A stretch of 64,000 nt of DNA from Clytia hemisphaerica (lineage: Eukaryota; Cnidaria; Hydrozoa; Leptothecata; Clytiidae): the NCBI GenBank assembly GCA_902728285.1, contig CACVBU010000862.1, positions 61,972 to 125,971 of the forward strand. Reading direction: 5' to 3'. Every line of letters starts with the position of its first letter. The stretch's first letter is position 1. The notes under the pieces were generated by a model, which saw only the letters and a list, made by a program, of their open reading frames with translations, was not told the DNA's origin and did no database searches. Made by a program: the position numbers and the translations under genes. Shown in pieces: positions 44,644-55,149 of the stretch.

Positions 44644-47600
44644 TCAAAATATTACAAAATAATGGAAAAACTTTTTAAATGGGCTGGAATCATCAATATC
44701 GGGGAATCAGTGAATGATTTGAGATGGAAATCAACGCATGGTACAATGAAATACCGCAACAAATTCATTTCCAAAAGAACTTTTGGCAATTATGAGATAT
44801 TTTTTGAAGTACATCAATCTACTCTCAACTCACCTCTATTTGTAATCAAGCTTTTCAAACTGTTTTAGTAGACGATGAAGTAGAAAGTGTTCAAGAGAAG
44901 ACGTTTAATTGTAAGGCTTCGACAACGGCAGTCAAGAAAATGTTGGGTTATTTAAAAGTGGAAATCAAGGGTAAGATTGTCGGCAACTCTTATTATGGTT
45001 TTTACAAAGATGAATATGTTGATGGAGTTAAAGCAGCTGAAATAATTTCTAAACAAGCCTCAGAAGCAGTAGAGAATAATGTTGACAGCGGTGATGCTGA
45101 TAATGTGAGCTCATCATCTACAGGTGATTCAATTTTTGCCACTTCATCAGGTATGTCAAGAACTTCAAATTGGCTGGATGTGGTTGAGTGGGGAATTAGA
45201 AAAGACCACCCTGCGTTTATTAAAAATACAGGCCGTAAGCAAGATAGCAAGAAAATTTATCTCCAGCCAGGTTATCATGCATTACGCACTATCAAGCTTG
45301 TTAGCGGAGAGATGATGACCGTGAATCTGAAAATCAAGGAAGAAGATAATAAACCAAAATATGTCATATCTTCTGAGCATGATGAAATATGTGAAGAATC
45401 ATTCATAATTAGTACATGCCTTTCCAACTTTTTAGATAAGGCTAAAGCAGTTCGCACGAAAAAAAACTGGTCTGGTTTTGAATTTTTCGGTATGCAAAGA
45501 ACTGATGTACAACGTAAGCTGGTTGCCGAGCTTGATGAGCATCTTGAAGGTTATTGTCCAGGTGAGATAAGTGAGGATGATGGTGGTGATGATACAAACC
45601 ATGCTCAATTAATCAAGTCCCAACCACTTATGAAAAACATTTTGAATATCAGGAAAAGAAACGCTGGACCGACCAGCAGTTTATGTCCTAAAGCAATCAA
45701 AGCCCGCAATGAGGTCATTCATAATGTTGTGAAGTATGTGTCGTTTGGCGATGAAAAGTGTAAATATATATATATTTTTTTAACTCTCCCAAAATAGGTA
45801 CAAATTCTGAATCACGAGGTAGTTATTAGTTCAAGCAACCCAATATTTCAATAATTTTCTTTAAGGTCAGAAAAGTAGAACACAAGGGTGATGTTAAGGC
45901 TGATGTCCAATTTGCGTGAAGCGCGCGTAAAACCTTTTTTAAGTTAACGTAATTAGTTGATTGAAAATAGAAACAATTCCACCGGTCAAAATTGACATAA
46001 CCATTGAAAAAATTAAATTTCCTTTAACCTTTTTTTGTTTGCCTGAAGTTATTAATTTATTATTAATTTATTTTAAGTAAATTAATTATTTGGCAATTAT
46101 TTTTTAACCTTTCTTTTTCCCTTTTAGCATTTGTTCAACATCTCATCACTGAGTGTCCAGATGTAATCGAATCAGCTTTGGAACTTAATGAAGATTACCT
46201 TTGTCGAATTATTTCAAAACTTAATTTGAAGACTAAACCAAAAACTTTGAACGAGAAGGATACAGCTGAGATGCTCATTGGGAAAGCTGATATTTCTCAA
46301 CGAGGCTATGGGAATATTCGTACCATCCTTGCTGCAAAATCTGTTAATATTCCTTCTTACAAAAATGTGAAAACATATGTGAATGAGTTGAATGTTGGAA
46401 ATATTGCCCCAATACATGAAAGTGAAAGCAATTGTAAATGTATGGGGTACTTTTGTACAGTTACTGAGACACTTCAAATGATTGCTTCATGTAATGATCT
46501 TTTTTCAAAAATGAAGTTTTTCTCTATTGAAAGACAAAATAAAATCAGAAAATTTTTGATTTCAAAAGATGAAAACCTGTACCACAATTTTGATAGTCAC
46601 AAAAAAACCATATTTTTGAGAGACACTGGAGACAACTTCCGAGCAGCGTCAAAATACCCGACTGAACAGACATCATTCAGTGTACTAAACATTGAAGAGC
46701 TAATCACATGTCCATATGGACAGTTTATTTCTACCTTATGGAGAGGAAAGGAGTCACGGGAAACTTTGCGTACACATGTCTCAAGAATTTACAACGAGCT
46801 TACAGATTTGGTGAAATATGGTGTAGATTTAACTGTTGGTGATGAAAAAGAACATTTTAATATTGTAGTAATAAGTGTTACTGATTTAAGTTTTACAAAA
46901 GAAATGTTGGGAAAGTGCCAGTGTACTCACACATTTGGATGTATTCATTGTGAGTTAAATAGTAAAGAATGGTGTTCTCTGCAACCAAAAGTTGGTCAGT
47001 CGCAATCGTACAAGAAAATGATAGCACGAGGAGAAGAAGCCCTTGAGAAGTTGGGCAATTGCCCAGACAAAGGTAGTCAAATCTACAAAAAGTTTACATC
47101 AGATCATTTTGCTCAATGGGTAGGTGCAATATAATTTTGCTGTACAGAAAAGGTTTAATTTTCACGCTTACTAATTTTCAGGGAACTTATTTCCCTGCTA
47201 AGAGGGTCTAAAATATCTATATTTCGCAGAACTAATTTTCACGCTTGACACCCACTTTTTGCTAAAGTTTTCTCATTTTCCTAGGGTTATTTGAAATTAT
47301 TTGACAAAACTGCATATTGCGGGACTAATGTTTTCGATAGACACCCAAAAACGCAAAAATTAATTCCCACAAAAATTAGTTCCGCAAAAATTAATTACCA
47401 CAAAAACTAGTTTCCTTAAGGTATATGGATTACTCTTCTGTGCTTAATTGACTTTTCTCGCAAAGGTGTCAAAAACCTTAATTTTCCCACCAAAATCACT
47501 CCAATATCCCTTAATTATGACCCCCACCCCATTTTATGATTTTTCTACCAGAGTGTCCACCCGCCTGCTTATCAGACCCCCTCCTCCTACAATTAAGCAC

Positions 47601-49003
47601 AGAAGAGTACCGGATTATGGATAACCCTTTTTTCTTTTTTTCAGGCACCAGTCTTATTCAAAGGAACTATTGTCGAATTAACTCCACCTTGTGCTCTACA
47701 TATGATATTGGCCCACCATCGCTATCTCTGGAAATTTCTACATCAAACGGTCACCAAAAGAAATCAAACGCACCTTATCCCAGTAGCTTTGAGAAAAATC
47801 GGTTGCACTTATCTTGCTTTCCAAATTGAATCCTACCATAATAGGTAGTTATTGTTTTAAAGAAAATACTTTTATCAGCTATTTTTGTGATACCATTATT
47901 TACAATGCATTGCTGAACAAGGATATTTTTGAATGAAAATTTCTGCCAGCACAGGATTTTAAATTTTATAACTACACGTTTTTTATAAGCATATAACACT
48001 TATAAGCATACCCAGGCTCAAATCTTGGAATACTTAGCATAACGAGGCTCACAAAAATTTACCCTGTGCTTATAAAAAAGGTGTATAATAATTAAAATTC
48101 GAGATTTTAGAGTTTAATTTTGTTTTCCCATAGCAAAAATAAATCGTACGATGGATCTGACACACTTAAGATGATTGGCAACGATTGCAAATTAATGGAA
48201 CAAAATATCGATACGTTCTTGAATGTCTTTGTAGAAGAGCTCAATCAATCCTGGAATTCTAACAAGACGAATTCATTGAGAAGTATATTGAAGTTGTATA
48301 ATGCATTTAGTGATATTGCAAGGTATCTTTTCTCAAATTTTTGCTGATATAATTAATTCTGATTTTATGTTAAAGGTGTTTATTCTAACCCAATCTTTGA
48401 GAATTTTGAAGAGCAAGTATCTTTCAGAAAATTCAATAGAGACCCGTAGTATACAGTTATTAAAATTCTAATAATGAATTTAGAAAAAACAATCGCTAAA
48501 CGTACAAATTATTTCTTTTTAGGGATCTCAGAGCTACCCATGCTGACGAAACAAGAATAGAATCGTTTCAAAGAAGAGTAGAAGCCTTTGTTCAGCTTTT
48601 TCTAATCCAGTCTCCAAAGAAAGTCGTGGATAAGATGCCATATCTCCATTACCTGAGGAATCATGTTAGTGACCTAATGAAACTCTTCATGCACCTATTC
48701 GATTGGGGTTATGGCTACTTTTCAACAAATGCTGGTGAGCATTTAAATAAACGTATCAAACAAACTGAGCTCTCTCACACTAACATGGACACACAACGAT
48801 TCCGCACAATCATACATATTTTACGTACCAAACAATTTAAGTTTACTGCTTCCATCATGTCTTCAAAGAAGAAAACCAGCATCACTTGCTCAGCTTGTAA
48901 CCAAACGGGACATAACAAGAGGAACAAGTCATGTCCAATGCATGAATCCCATCCACCTATTATCTTTGATGATACAGATGAAGAATCTGGAAGTGAAGAT
49001 TAA
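44644..49003 (+). CDS. multi-exon DDE transposase-like gene
   Basis: Exons 44869-45759, 46128-47119, 47645-47844, 48134-48322 and 48523-49003 join in phase (junctions AAGT/GTAAAT, CAATGG/GTAGGT, AATAG/GTAGTT, GCAAG/GTATCT; T-rich acceptors) and give 916 residues. An earlier exon from 44644 (KYYKIMEKLFKWAG) probably precedes, but its donor is unclear. The pattern resembles RNase H-fold transposases with a zinc insert. VVISVTDLSFTKEMLGK (D549) is followed by a CxC-x5-CxxC cluster (C560-C571). The last exon has YFSTNAGEHLNKRIK with candidate catalytic E829. A CCHC-like knuckle (CSACNQTGHN, 879-894) and an acidic tail follow. A third catalytic acid was not located. The intact frame and five or more exons suggest a domesticated gene or a spliced transposon gene. 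Family not identified. Confidence 0.7.
47433..47607. mobile_element. TA-inserting CTCTT element, copy 3 (intron)
   Basis: TA then CTCTTCTGTGCTTAATTG at the left, complement then TA at the right, with C-rich patches near the right end. In the intron between the second and third mapped exons of the DDE-like gene. Confidence 0.8.
47975..48083. mobile_element. 109-bp TA-inserting element, word AAGCATA (intron)
   Basis: TA then CACGTTTTTTATAAGCATA at the left, TGCTTATAAAAAAGGTG then TA at the right. AGCATA recurs beside CAGGCTC and GAGGCTC. The smallest member of the CACGT family here. Confidence 0.75.
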
Positions 49004-49114
49004 CATTTTACCATTTTCGAAATTGTATTCTAGAGTTTTTTTCGAATTGTAGCCTAGTACCTTATTTTATTGTTTTAAAAAGTTGAGACATCATTGTATT
49101 TTATGCCCTTTGTT

Positions 49115-50240
49115 TCGAAAAAAAAAGGTACAGGTGAGAGCCGTGGATCGAATCCATACTTGGCTGGGTGTACCAACTTTATCAAAAGTACAGCCAAATT
49201 CTAATGCAAATCATATCAAAACAGAGTTTTAGGATTATTTTACTTATTAGATTTGTATTTTTTGCCCTTTGTTTCGAAAAAAAAAACAAGCGATACCTGG
49301 TTATCTGGAGAACAAAATATAATTTTGCTCATTTTCTTACAAAAAACACATCTCGCAACGGAAATTCACGTCTAAATACAAATACACTCTTTCAAATTAC
49401 TCACCCCCGTATCACAGACCGGTGGGACCCCATCCCCACTGGAAAAATTGGCCCCAAATTCGTCCCCTGTGAGAAAAATACCCTGAAATTCCATCCCCAT
49501 TGGAAAACTACACTGAACCCTCATCCCCACTAGGAAAACACTAAAATTTTGGGAAATCCCCACTGGTTTTTTGAGTTGGGAACAATAGAATTCAAAATCC
49601 CCACCCATTAAAAGCAAGGGATTTTCCGTCCCCATTGGCATTTGAGTCCTTCATTTTATCCTCACTGGCTAAAAACCGGGTCACTGAGACAGGGGTGTAA
49701 TTACAACTTCATGAATCAAAAACATCTATCTCGTCTAAAAAAACTGAAAATTTCGGTTAAGAACATTGATCTATGCTTATAAAAAGTTATTCTCATTGAT
49801 AAAGATTAGTTTTAAAGCCAAAAAAAATTTTTTGAGAGAATCAGCTTACCCTATGTTCATGCAAAAAATAAGAAAAAAATTAATGATTCAATTTCCACAG
49901 TCCAAAAAAACCCTTTTTAGCTGCTTTTTGGCTGAAATTTGCTTACTTTTTTCTTTTTGAAAATCGGGCTCCGATTAGCAACCAAAATTTCTTGCTCAAA
50001 CACAAAAAAGCTAATAACTAAGTAATTGGGGACGTGCTTATAAAAAAAGATCGAATTCGGCCCATTTTCTTATAAAAAACATGTCTAGCAACCATTATTT
50101 CGTGCCTAAGTAAACACAAGCATTCTTTCAAATTATGACTACGTGAGCAAAAATAAAAAAGCAAAAAGTACAGGCGAGAGCTGTGAATTGAATCCATACT
50201 TGGCTGGGTGTACCAACTTTATCAAAAGTACAGCCAAATA
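49115..50240 (+). repeat. duplicated segment with a B-box-like motif
   Basis: A unit seen at about 49115-49400 (continuing after the element at 49698) is partly repeated at 50050-50240. Shared runs include CTTGGCTGGGTGTACCAACT and CATTTTCTTA-AAAAACA. The phrase GTGGATCGAATCCATAC in the first copy resembles a tRNA T arm and pol III B box (GATCGAATCC); the second copy has GAATTGAATCC. No A box found, so not called a tRNA. Confidence 0.55.
49401..49698. mobile_element. ACACCCCTG-family element, copy 3
   Basis: Ends TCACCCCCGTATCACAGACC and, reversed, ACACCCCTGTCTCAGTGACCC. Flanked on both sides by AATTAC (49395-49400, 49699-49704). The duplicate segment at 50130 shows the empty site (TTTCAAATTATGAC), which fixes the insertion point. 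Confidence 0.85.
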
Positions 50241-50407
50241 GAAACAAAGATTTAAAGATTTATAATTGTAGCTGATTTTATATCTTTCTATTTCATGAAC
50301 AAATAAGCACCATCTTGTTTATAATGTTCCTTTTAAAAATAACAACATAGCTAAAATAAATAATAAATGTTTTCTATCTTATGAATAAAATGAAGAAATT
50401 TGTCCTA

Positions 50408-50540
50408 AAAAAGTTTTAAAAATAACAATATGGCTAAATAAACATTTTTTTTGCTAAAAATATCAATATGGCTAAATAAACATCACTTTTTTGCTAAAAA
50501 TATCAATATGGCTAAATAAACTTTATTTTTTTGTTAAAAT
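50408..50540 (+). repeat. three tandem copies of an ATCAATATGGCTAAATAAAC unit
   Basis: Period about 45 bp, with T-rich spacers ending GCTAAAAAT. The rest of 50.5-51.6 kb is AT-rich and non-coding; a 73-codon plus frame at 51371 has nothing to support it. Confidence 0.75.
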
Positions 50541-51598
50541 CTTCAATATGTTTTCACTTTTCTCAATAAAATACAAAAAGATGGGAATCTACTCGTGTTA
50601 AATGAATAAAATATGACGTATAAATATTATTTTAAATGTCGCTGGTATAAACCACATATATGTTCTAAAAGATAAATGTACTCTCAATAAACACTAAAAT
50701 AACATCTGCACATTTTGACCAAGGAAAAATGCATTGCGCATAATCACCGCATTAAATTTCGTGCATTTTTAGGCATCTGTGCGAAAATTATAATACGCGC
50801 AAAACCAGTAATATCAAAGGTAAATTCAAAAAAATTTAAGAATGATGGAGATTTTCGAAAAGTACGCCTGGGATTTCTGATCATACAAAAAAACAGATAA
50901 TTCAAATTAATCAAAATGGATTGAATGTGCACTAATGGTGTCACAACAATCTAGAAAAAAATGGCTATCAGAACTAATTTGGGACCTTAAAACATAATAT
51001 AATCAAGGTAGGCAGGTAGGTAGGTAATATTTAAAAACACATTTTGTTAAAAAACAAAGTTTGATCAACTTCATTAAATTATGATAAGCTCTAACTACCT
51101 GCCAAACTTGCAATAAACTAAAATGATAAAAAATATAAGAACTTAAAAACCAACAAAATAAAAACACATCTATACATCTAGATATTCATGATAATTCTGT
51201 ACTATTTTTCCCTATCATATATATAGCAGTTATTGAAAAATTGATTTGACAGCCATGATTATTGGTGGAAAAAAGCTTAATGTTAAATCATCATGTTCCT
51301 TAAAAGTCACAAGTAACAAGTGTTTTTTCACAAACTCTGATTTCAATAAAATAACGTAAACGGCAACAACATGCAACACAGACGTTTTCTCCTCAGATTG
51401 CTACGTTTTCGTTCTTTTTTTTCAAGGAATGTTCAAAATAGTATTCCAGAGGTTGAAGCAAAATCAACGCATTCAAATAATTTAAAAACAGTTAAGTCCG
51501 TGTTGCAAGTTATGGCTGTTTACGGTACTGTAGCACATCTAACATTTTGCCACCACAATAATACTATGAATATCATAAATAGCATGTCATAAATATTA

Positions 51599-52606
51599 CT
51601 AAACAGCAACTTCATGAGTTAGAAAACCAAGAAAATTAAAGCACGCATTTTTAAATTGAATGTTTAAGGTTCCAAATTTGTTCTCGTCAACTTTGTCAAA
51701 ATTGACTGTGACACTGTGGTGCACATTTAATCCATTACTAGAAATTCTTGCAATGTTCCCTTTAAAACACGGTTGATGGATTACTTCGTAGAGGGCATTG
51801 TTTGCATTTTTCTGAATTGGTTTACTGAACCGAACAGAATTAAAGTTTGGTTGGTCGTATGCGCGGAAAAAGCCAAGAATTTGAAGGTATTCAGAGCGTA
51901 CTTTGAGAAAATCGCCACAATTCAATGGCTGCTCACGTACGATCAAAGACTCATCCTGGTCCTTGACAGATAAAGTAACAGTTCCTATTCCAGGTGTTCT
52001 TCTCATAATTGTTGGGTCGCATTTTAAAAACAAGTTACCAAGAGTGTTATCCTTGACCCATTCTGGGATTTCATCGTTAAAGTCAAACCCATTTGATAGT
52101 ACAAAGATCATTACATCATTGCTTTCAGGTATCTCCATTAATGGAATAACTAAGTATCCCTCTTCAAATGTGCCGTGCGATCCATCCAAAAATTTCAAAC
52201 CCATGTCGGCTGCTAGCTTCATCCACGGCGTAATTAAAGTCACATCTCCGGACGAATGGAATTTCAATATCGATTCTATCGGAAAATATTTCTGAAGATC
52301 AGTTATAGAATTCACCATGAAATTTCTGTTACGAGGAATGTTTAATACTTTGGTTGCAGTTGTTGTAGTAGTAGCATCAGCATGCAGGTGGTGGTGACGA
52401 GGAGTAGTGTCATCAGTATTTAAGAAGAAGAGTCGTTCGAAAATCCAAATATGAACCTTTCCAATAACTACAACCCGATCATATGGGTTGGCTGCGTTTG
52501 ACTTAATGGTGTTATTGTCTCTCAACTTCTTAGAGAGATTCTTCTTCGTGTTAGCATATACGTCCTTGAGAAATGCTTCCAGCACAACTACTTTTTGTGA
52601 CGCCAT
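51599..52606 (-). CDS. orphan intronless gene, 335 aa
   Basis: Uninterrupted frame with a good start context (AAACATGG). The protein is not recognised. It has a basic N-terminal helix (DVYANTKKNLSKKLRDN), a His/Thr-rich insert (RHHHLHADATTTTTATK, residues about 70-87), and a remainder of alternating hydrophobic and polar residues suggesting mainly beta structure. No membrane span or signal peptide. It lies in the 9.7-kb segment opposite to the DDE-like gene, so it may be that element's second gene. Like the orphan at 10.2 kb it is intronless and undamaged, but I see no clear sequence relation between them. Confidence 0.65.
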   Translation of the reverse strand: MASQKVVVLEAFLKDVYANTKKNLSKKLRDNNTIKSNAANPYDRVVVIGKVHIWIFERLFFLNTDDTTPRHHHLHADATTTTTATKVLNIPRNRNFMVNSITDLQKYFPIESILKFHSSGDVTLITPWMKLAADMGLKFLDGSHGTFEEGYLVIPLMEIPESNDVMIFVLSNGFDFNDEIPEWVKDNTLGNLFLKCDPTIMRRTPGIGTVTLSVKDQDESLIVREQPLNCGDFLKVRSEYLQILGFFRAYDQPNFNSVRFSKPIQKNANNALYEVIHQPCFKGNIARISSNGLNVHHSVTVNFDKVDENKFGTLNIQFKNACFNFLGFLTHEVAV

Positions 52607-52865
52607 GTTTGTTTTGATTTTCGAGCATGTACAGTTTTGTGCATAACAGAAACCTCACGGAAAACAAACTATGTACAGGTGAAAAGGGATAAAGAAGAGG
52701 CGTAAGTCCGCGATGTATTTTACAGAACGCTTTCACTTTTGCGCCATAGTTCCGAATCAAGATCGCCGTGATTCTGAAAAAACAAGAGGCACCACGTGTG
52801 GACGTCGAATCGTACGATGGAGATCCACTCAACTATGCATATTTCATCTCTGTTTTTGTTTTTTT

Positions 52866-53016
52866 CCAAACAGTTTGGAAAACGTTAAAAATCCATGTGG
52901 AAATTACACTGTTGTGAAATTGAACCTCTTTCGATTGGAAAACTAGACTTTTTGGGTTGAAAATTTGTGTTTCTCCAAACAGTTTGGAAAACGTTAAAAA
53001 TCCATGTGGAAATTAC
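52866..53016 (+). repeat. 41-bp exact repeat, two copies 109 bp apart
   Basis: CCAAACAGTTTGGAAAACGT and the following 21 bases recur at 52975. Each copy starts with the near-palindrome CCAAAC-A-GTTTGG. Confidence 0.8.
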
Positions 53017-53375
53017 GTTTATGTACCATTTTCTGCGCGGGTCCTTTGAGAAAACCACAAGCGATTTTTCGCGCAAAACTGTTTTGATGTATAGCTAACC
53101 TAGATATTAGGCTTTAATGTGAGCAGTCAAGCTGAAAGTTTCCGTCCCTTCGGAGCGGCCTCGGCCAATCGCAGTGAGTTCGCACAGTGAAGCACATAAG
53201 GTACTTATGTCATAGTTTCAAATGGTGCCCTGCTGAGCTGTGTGAGTGATCTAAGATCAACCACGTATCTGTGCGAACAATAATGAGAGATTGACCAGGA
53301 GCCATCGAGCCTAGGCAAGCGATTGACTGTTCACAAAAACAAAAACCTTGTTTAAGATCTCTTTTTTCACATCTC

Positions 53376-53660
53376 TGTCATCACCTTTTGGATTTTGGCT
53401 TTTTTCAACCTGGATTTTCGAAGATTCCAACCTTGTTTAGCTTGGATTTTGGCTTTTTTCCAACTGAATTTAAAAAATTTCCAACCTTGTTAAATTTGGA
53501 TTTTGGCTTTTTTCAACCTGAATTTTTGAAAATTTCAACCCATGGAAAATGCAAAATTTCCATCCTTGGAGAGTGTCCCACATTTCCAGGTTGGATTTTC
53601 CATTGGATTTTATCTTTTTTCCAACTAAGAAAACTTAACTTCCAACCTTGGAAATAGAAA
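53376..53660 (+). repeat. degenerate tandem repeat of TTGGATTTTGGCTTTTTTC
   Basis: Three or more units of about 50-65 bp with CAACCTTG, CAACCTG or CCAACTGAATTT joints. The repeat runs up to the resumed BEL gag. Confidence 0.7.
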
Positions 53661-53679
53661 TTTTTTTCCTGTGATAAGA

Positions 53680-54830
53680 TAGAAGAGATTTTGTTTTGGA
53701 TGTCCCCAAAAGATGATTCATGATCACAACGCCCAAACGTGCACAGAGCGACAAACCTGTAAAGTATGTCGAACCAATCATGCAACTATCCTCGACGGTT
53801 TCAAATTTCTACCAAGTTCGACCAAGAGAGACGATCGATCAACACATGCTGATGGAGACAATTCAGACCATAGAAATCAGAGTAAAACTGATACCAAGGA
53901 CCAAGGAAAATCCGATCATCAGATGGACAAAGATACCAAAGATATGAAGGCAGACACAGAACAACCTAAGACCAAAACAAAAACTTGTCGTGCAACCAAT
54001 TGTCATTAAGTTATGTGTGTGGTTCCCATCTGCACCAAATATGCAGACGATCCCTTATCAGAAAGACACACCTAATGCTTGACCCCTGCAGCCAAGCGTT
54101 TATTGCTAATACCTTGGTTGACCGGATGAACATCAAAGGACGTACCACCTCCTATCAATCACCACATTGAATGGAACTGGTGAAGTCAATTCTACCGTCG
54201 TCAAGGAGCTGAGTGTCAGAGCGTTAAACAGCAACCAAACGATCACTGTCAAGAAAGCATTCTCAAGAGAAGATCTACCAGTCGACCAAAAATAAATGAG
54301 ATCGCCACCAAATCCAAGTTTAGAGCATGGGATTACCTGAGCAAAATCAAAGATAGCTTGCCTGACAATGACAATCAACCTGTCGAGCTTCTTATCGGTG
54401 CAGGCTGCCTCAAAGCTATCGAGCCAATCGAAGTCATCCCAAGTCAAGATGGAGGTCCATTTGCTTATCGCACCGTTCTTGGATGGTGCATCGTTGGACC
54501 ATTAGAATCCCCCACAAAGAGCCAATCAATTGGATGTCACAGAACCATCGTCACTGACATATCAGAAAAATCAAAGAGTAATCACTTCGTTTTCAAGACC
54601 AACGTGAAAGAAATGACGTTGGAGAAATGTACGAGTCGTTGTACAACACTGATTTTGTCGAAAACCAGTCTAATGAACGTATCGACTTTGAAGATTCACA
54701 AAAGTTTTATGTCCATCATGGAAGAAAAGACAACGATGGAGGATGTTCAGTATGTACTTCAATCACCACTCAGAGATGGAGAAAGCAACTTACCAAATAA
54801 CAGATGCATTGTAGAAAGACGATTATGATG
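53680..54830 (+). pseudogene. BEL/Pao gag zinc knuckle and protease region, broken
   Basis: At 53680-53830 a Cys/His cluster typical of BEL gag is visible (C and H spaced in CTERQTCKVCRTNH). From about 54300, LLIGAGCLKAI and GPFAYRTVLGWCIVGP mark the BEL protease region, with LPNNRCIVERRL near 54800 before the reverse transcriptase. Several stops and shifts separate the parts. The sequence then runs into LINE material. Confidence 0.75.
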
Positions 54831-55149
54831 ATTAGACGATTATAATGCGTATAATGTCAAAAATGGGAGGAGACATGAAGATCTTGAACTCCTTTCCCGA
54901 AGTCAATCTACAATCGGTGACGAAATACTTGGCACAAAAAGGAAATCCACCGGGGTGTTTTGAAACCACAATCGATTTCCAAGTGCTCTAAAGTAGGTTT
55001 GAAGGGTAGAGTTTTAACTCTGAGTTTTAACGCTAGACTTAAGCCTTACGACCTTAGGATCTGAGGAACCAAAAGTTCAAAAATGGTCCAGTAGGGCTTG
55101 AAATATAGCCTAGAAACCAATAAATCCCTCCCAGATCGAAATAATCGTT

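Larger units (their letters stand above)
43956..53679. mobile_element. 9.7-kb segment inserted in the BEL gag
   Basis: Separates gag tail (43955) from gag zinc knuckle (53680). Holds a basic exon (minus), a multi-exon DDE-like gene (plus), a 335-aa orphan gene (minus) and several short elements. I could not find matching ends or a target duplication, so it may be a large transposon carrying several genes or a rearranged piece of host DNA. The central gag domain is missing, so material was also lost at the join. Confidence 0.45.

Noticed and set aside
44662..44868. 68-codon frame as a complete small gene
   Set aside because: It reads as the first part of the DDE-like gene and runs into the acceptor at 44868; treated as a probable upstream exon with an unclear donor.
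49135..49190. tRNA gene at the GATCGAATCC motif
   Set aside because: Only a T-arm-like piece is present; no A box or acceptor stem at the right distance in either copy.
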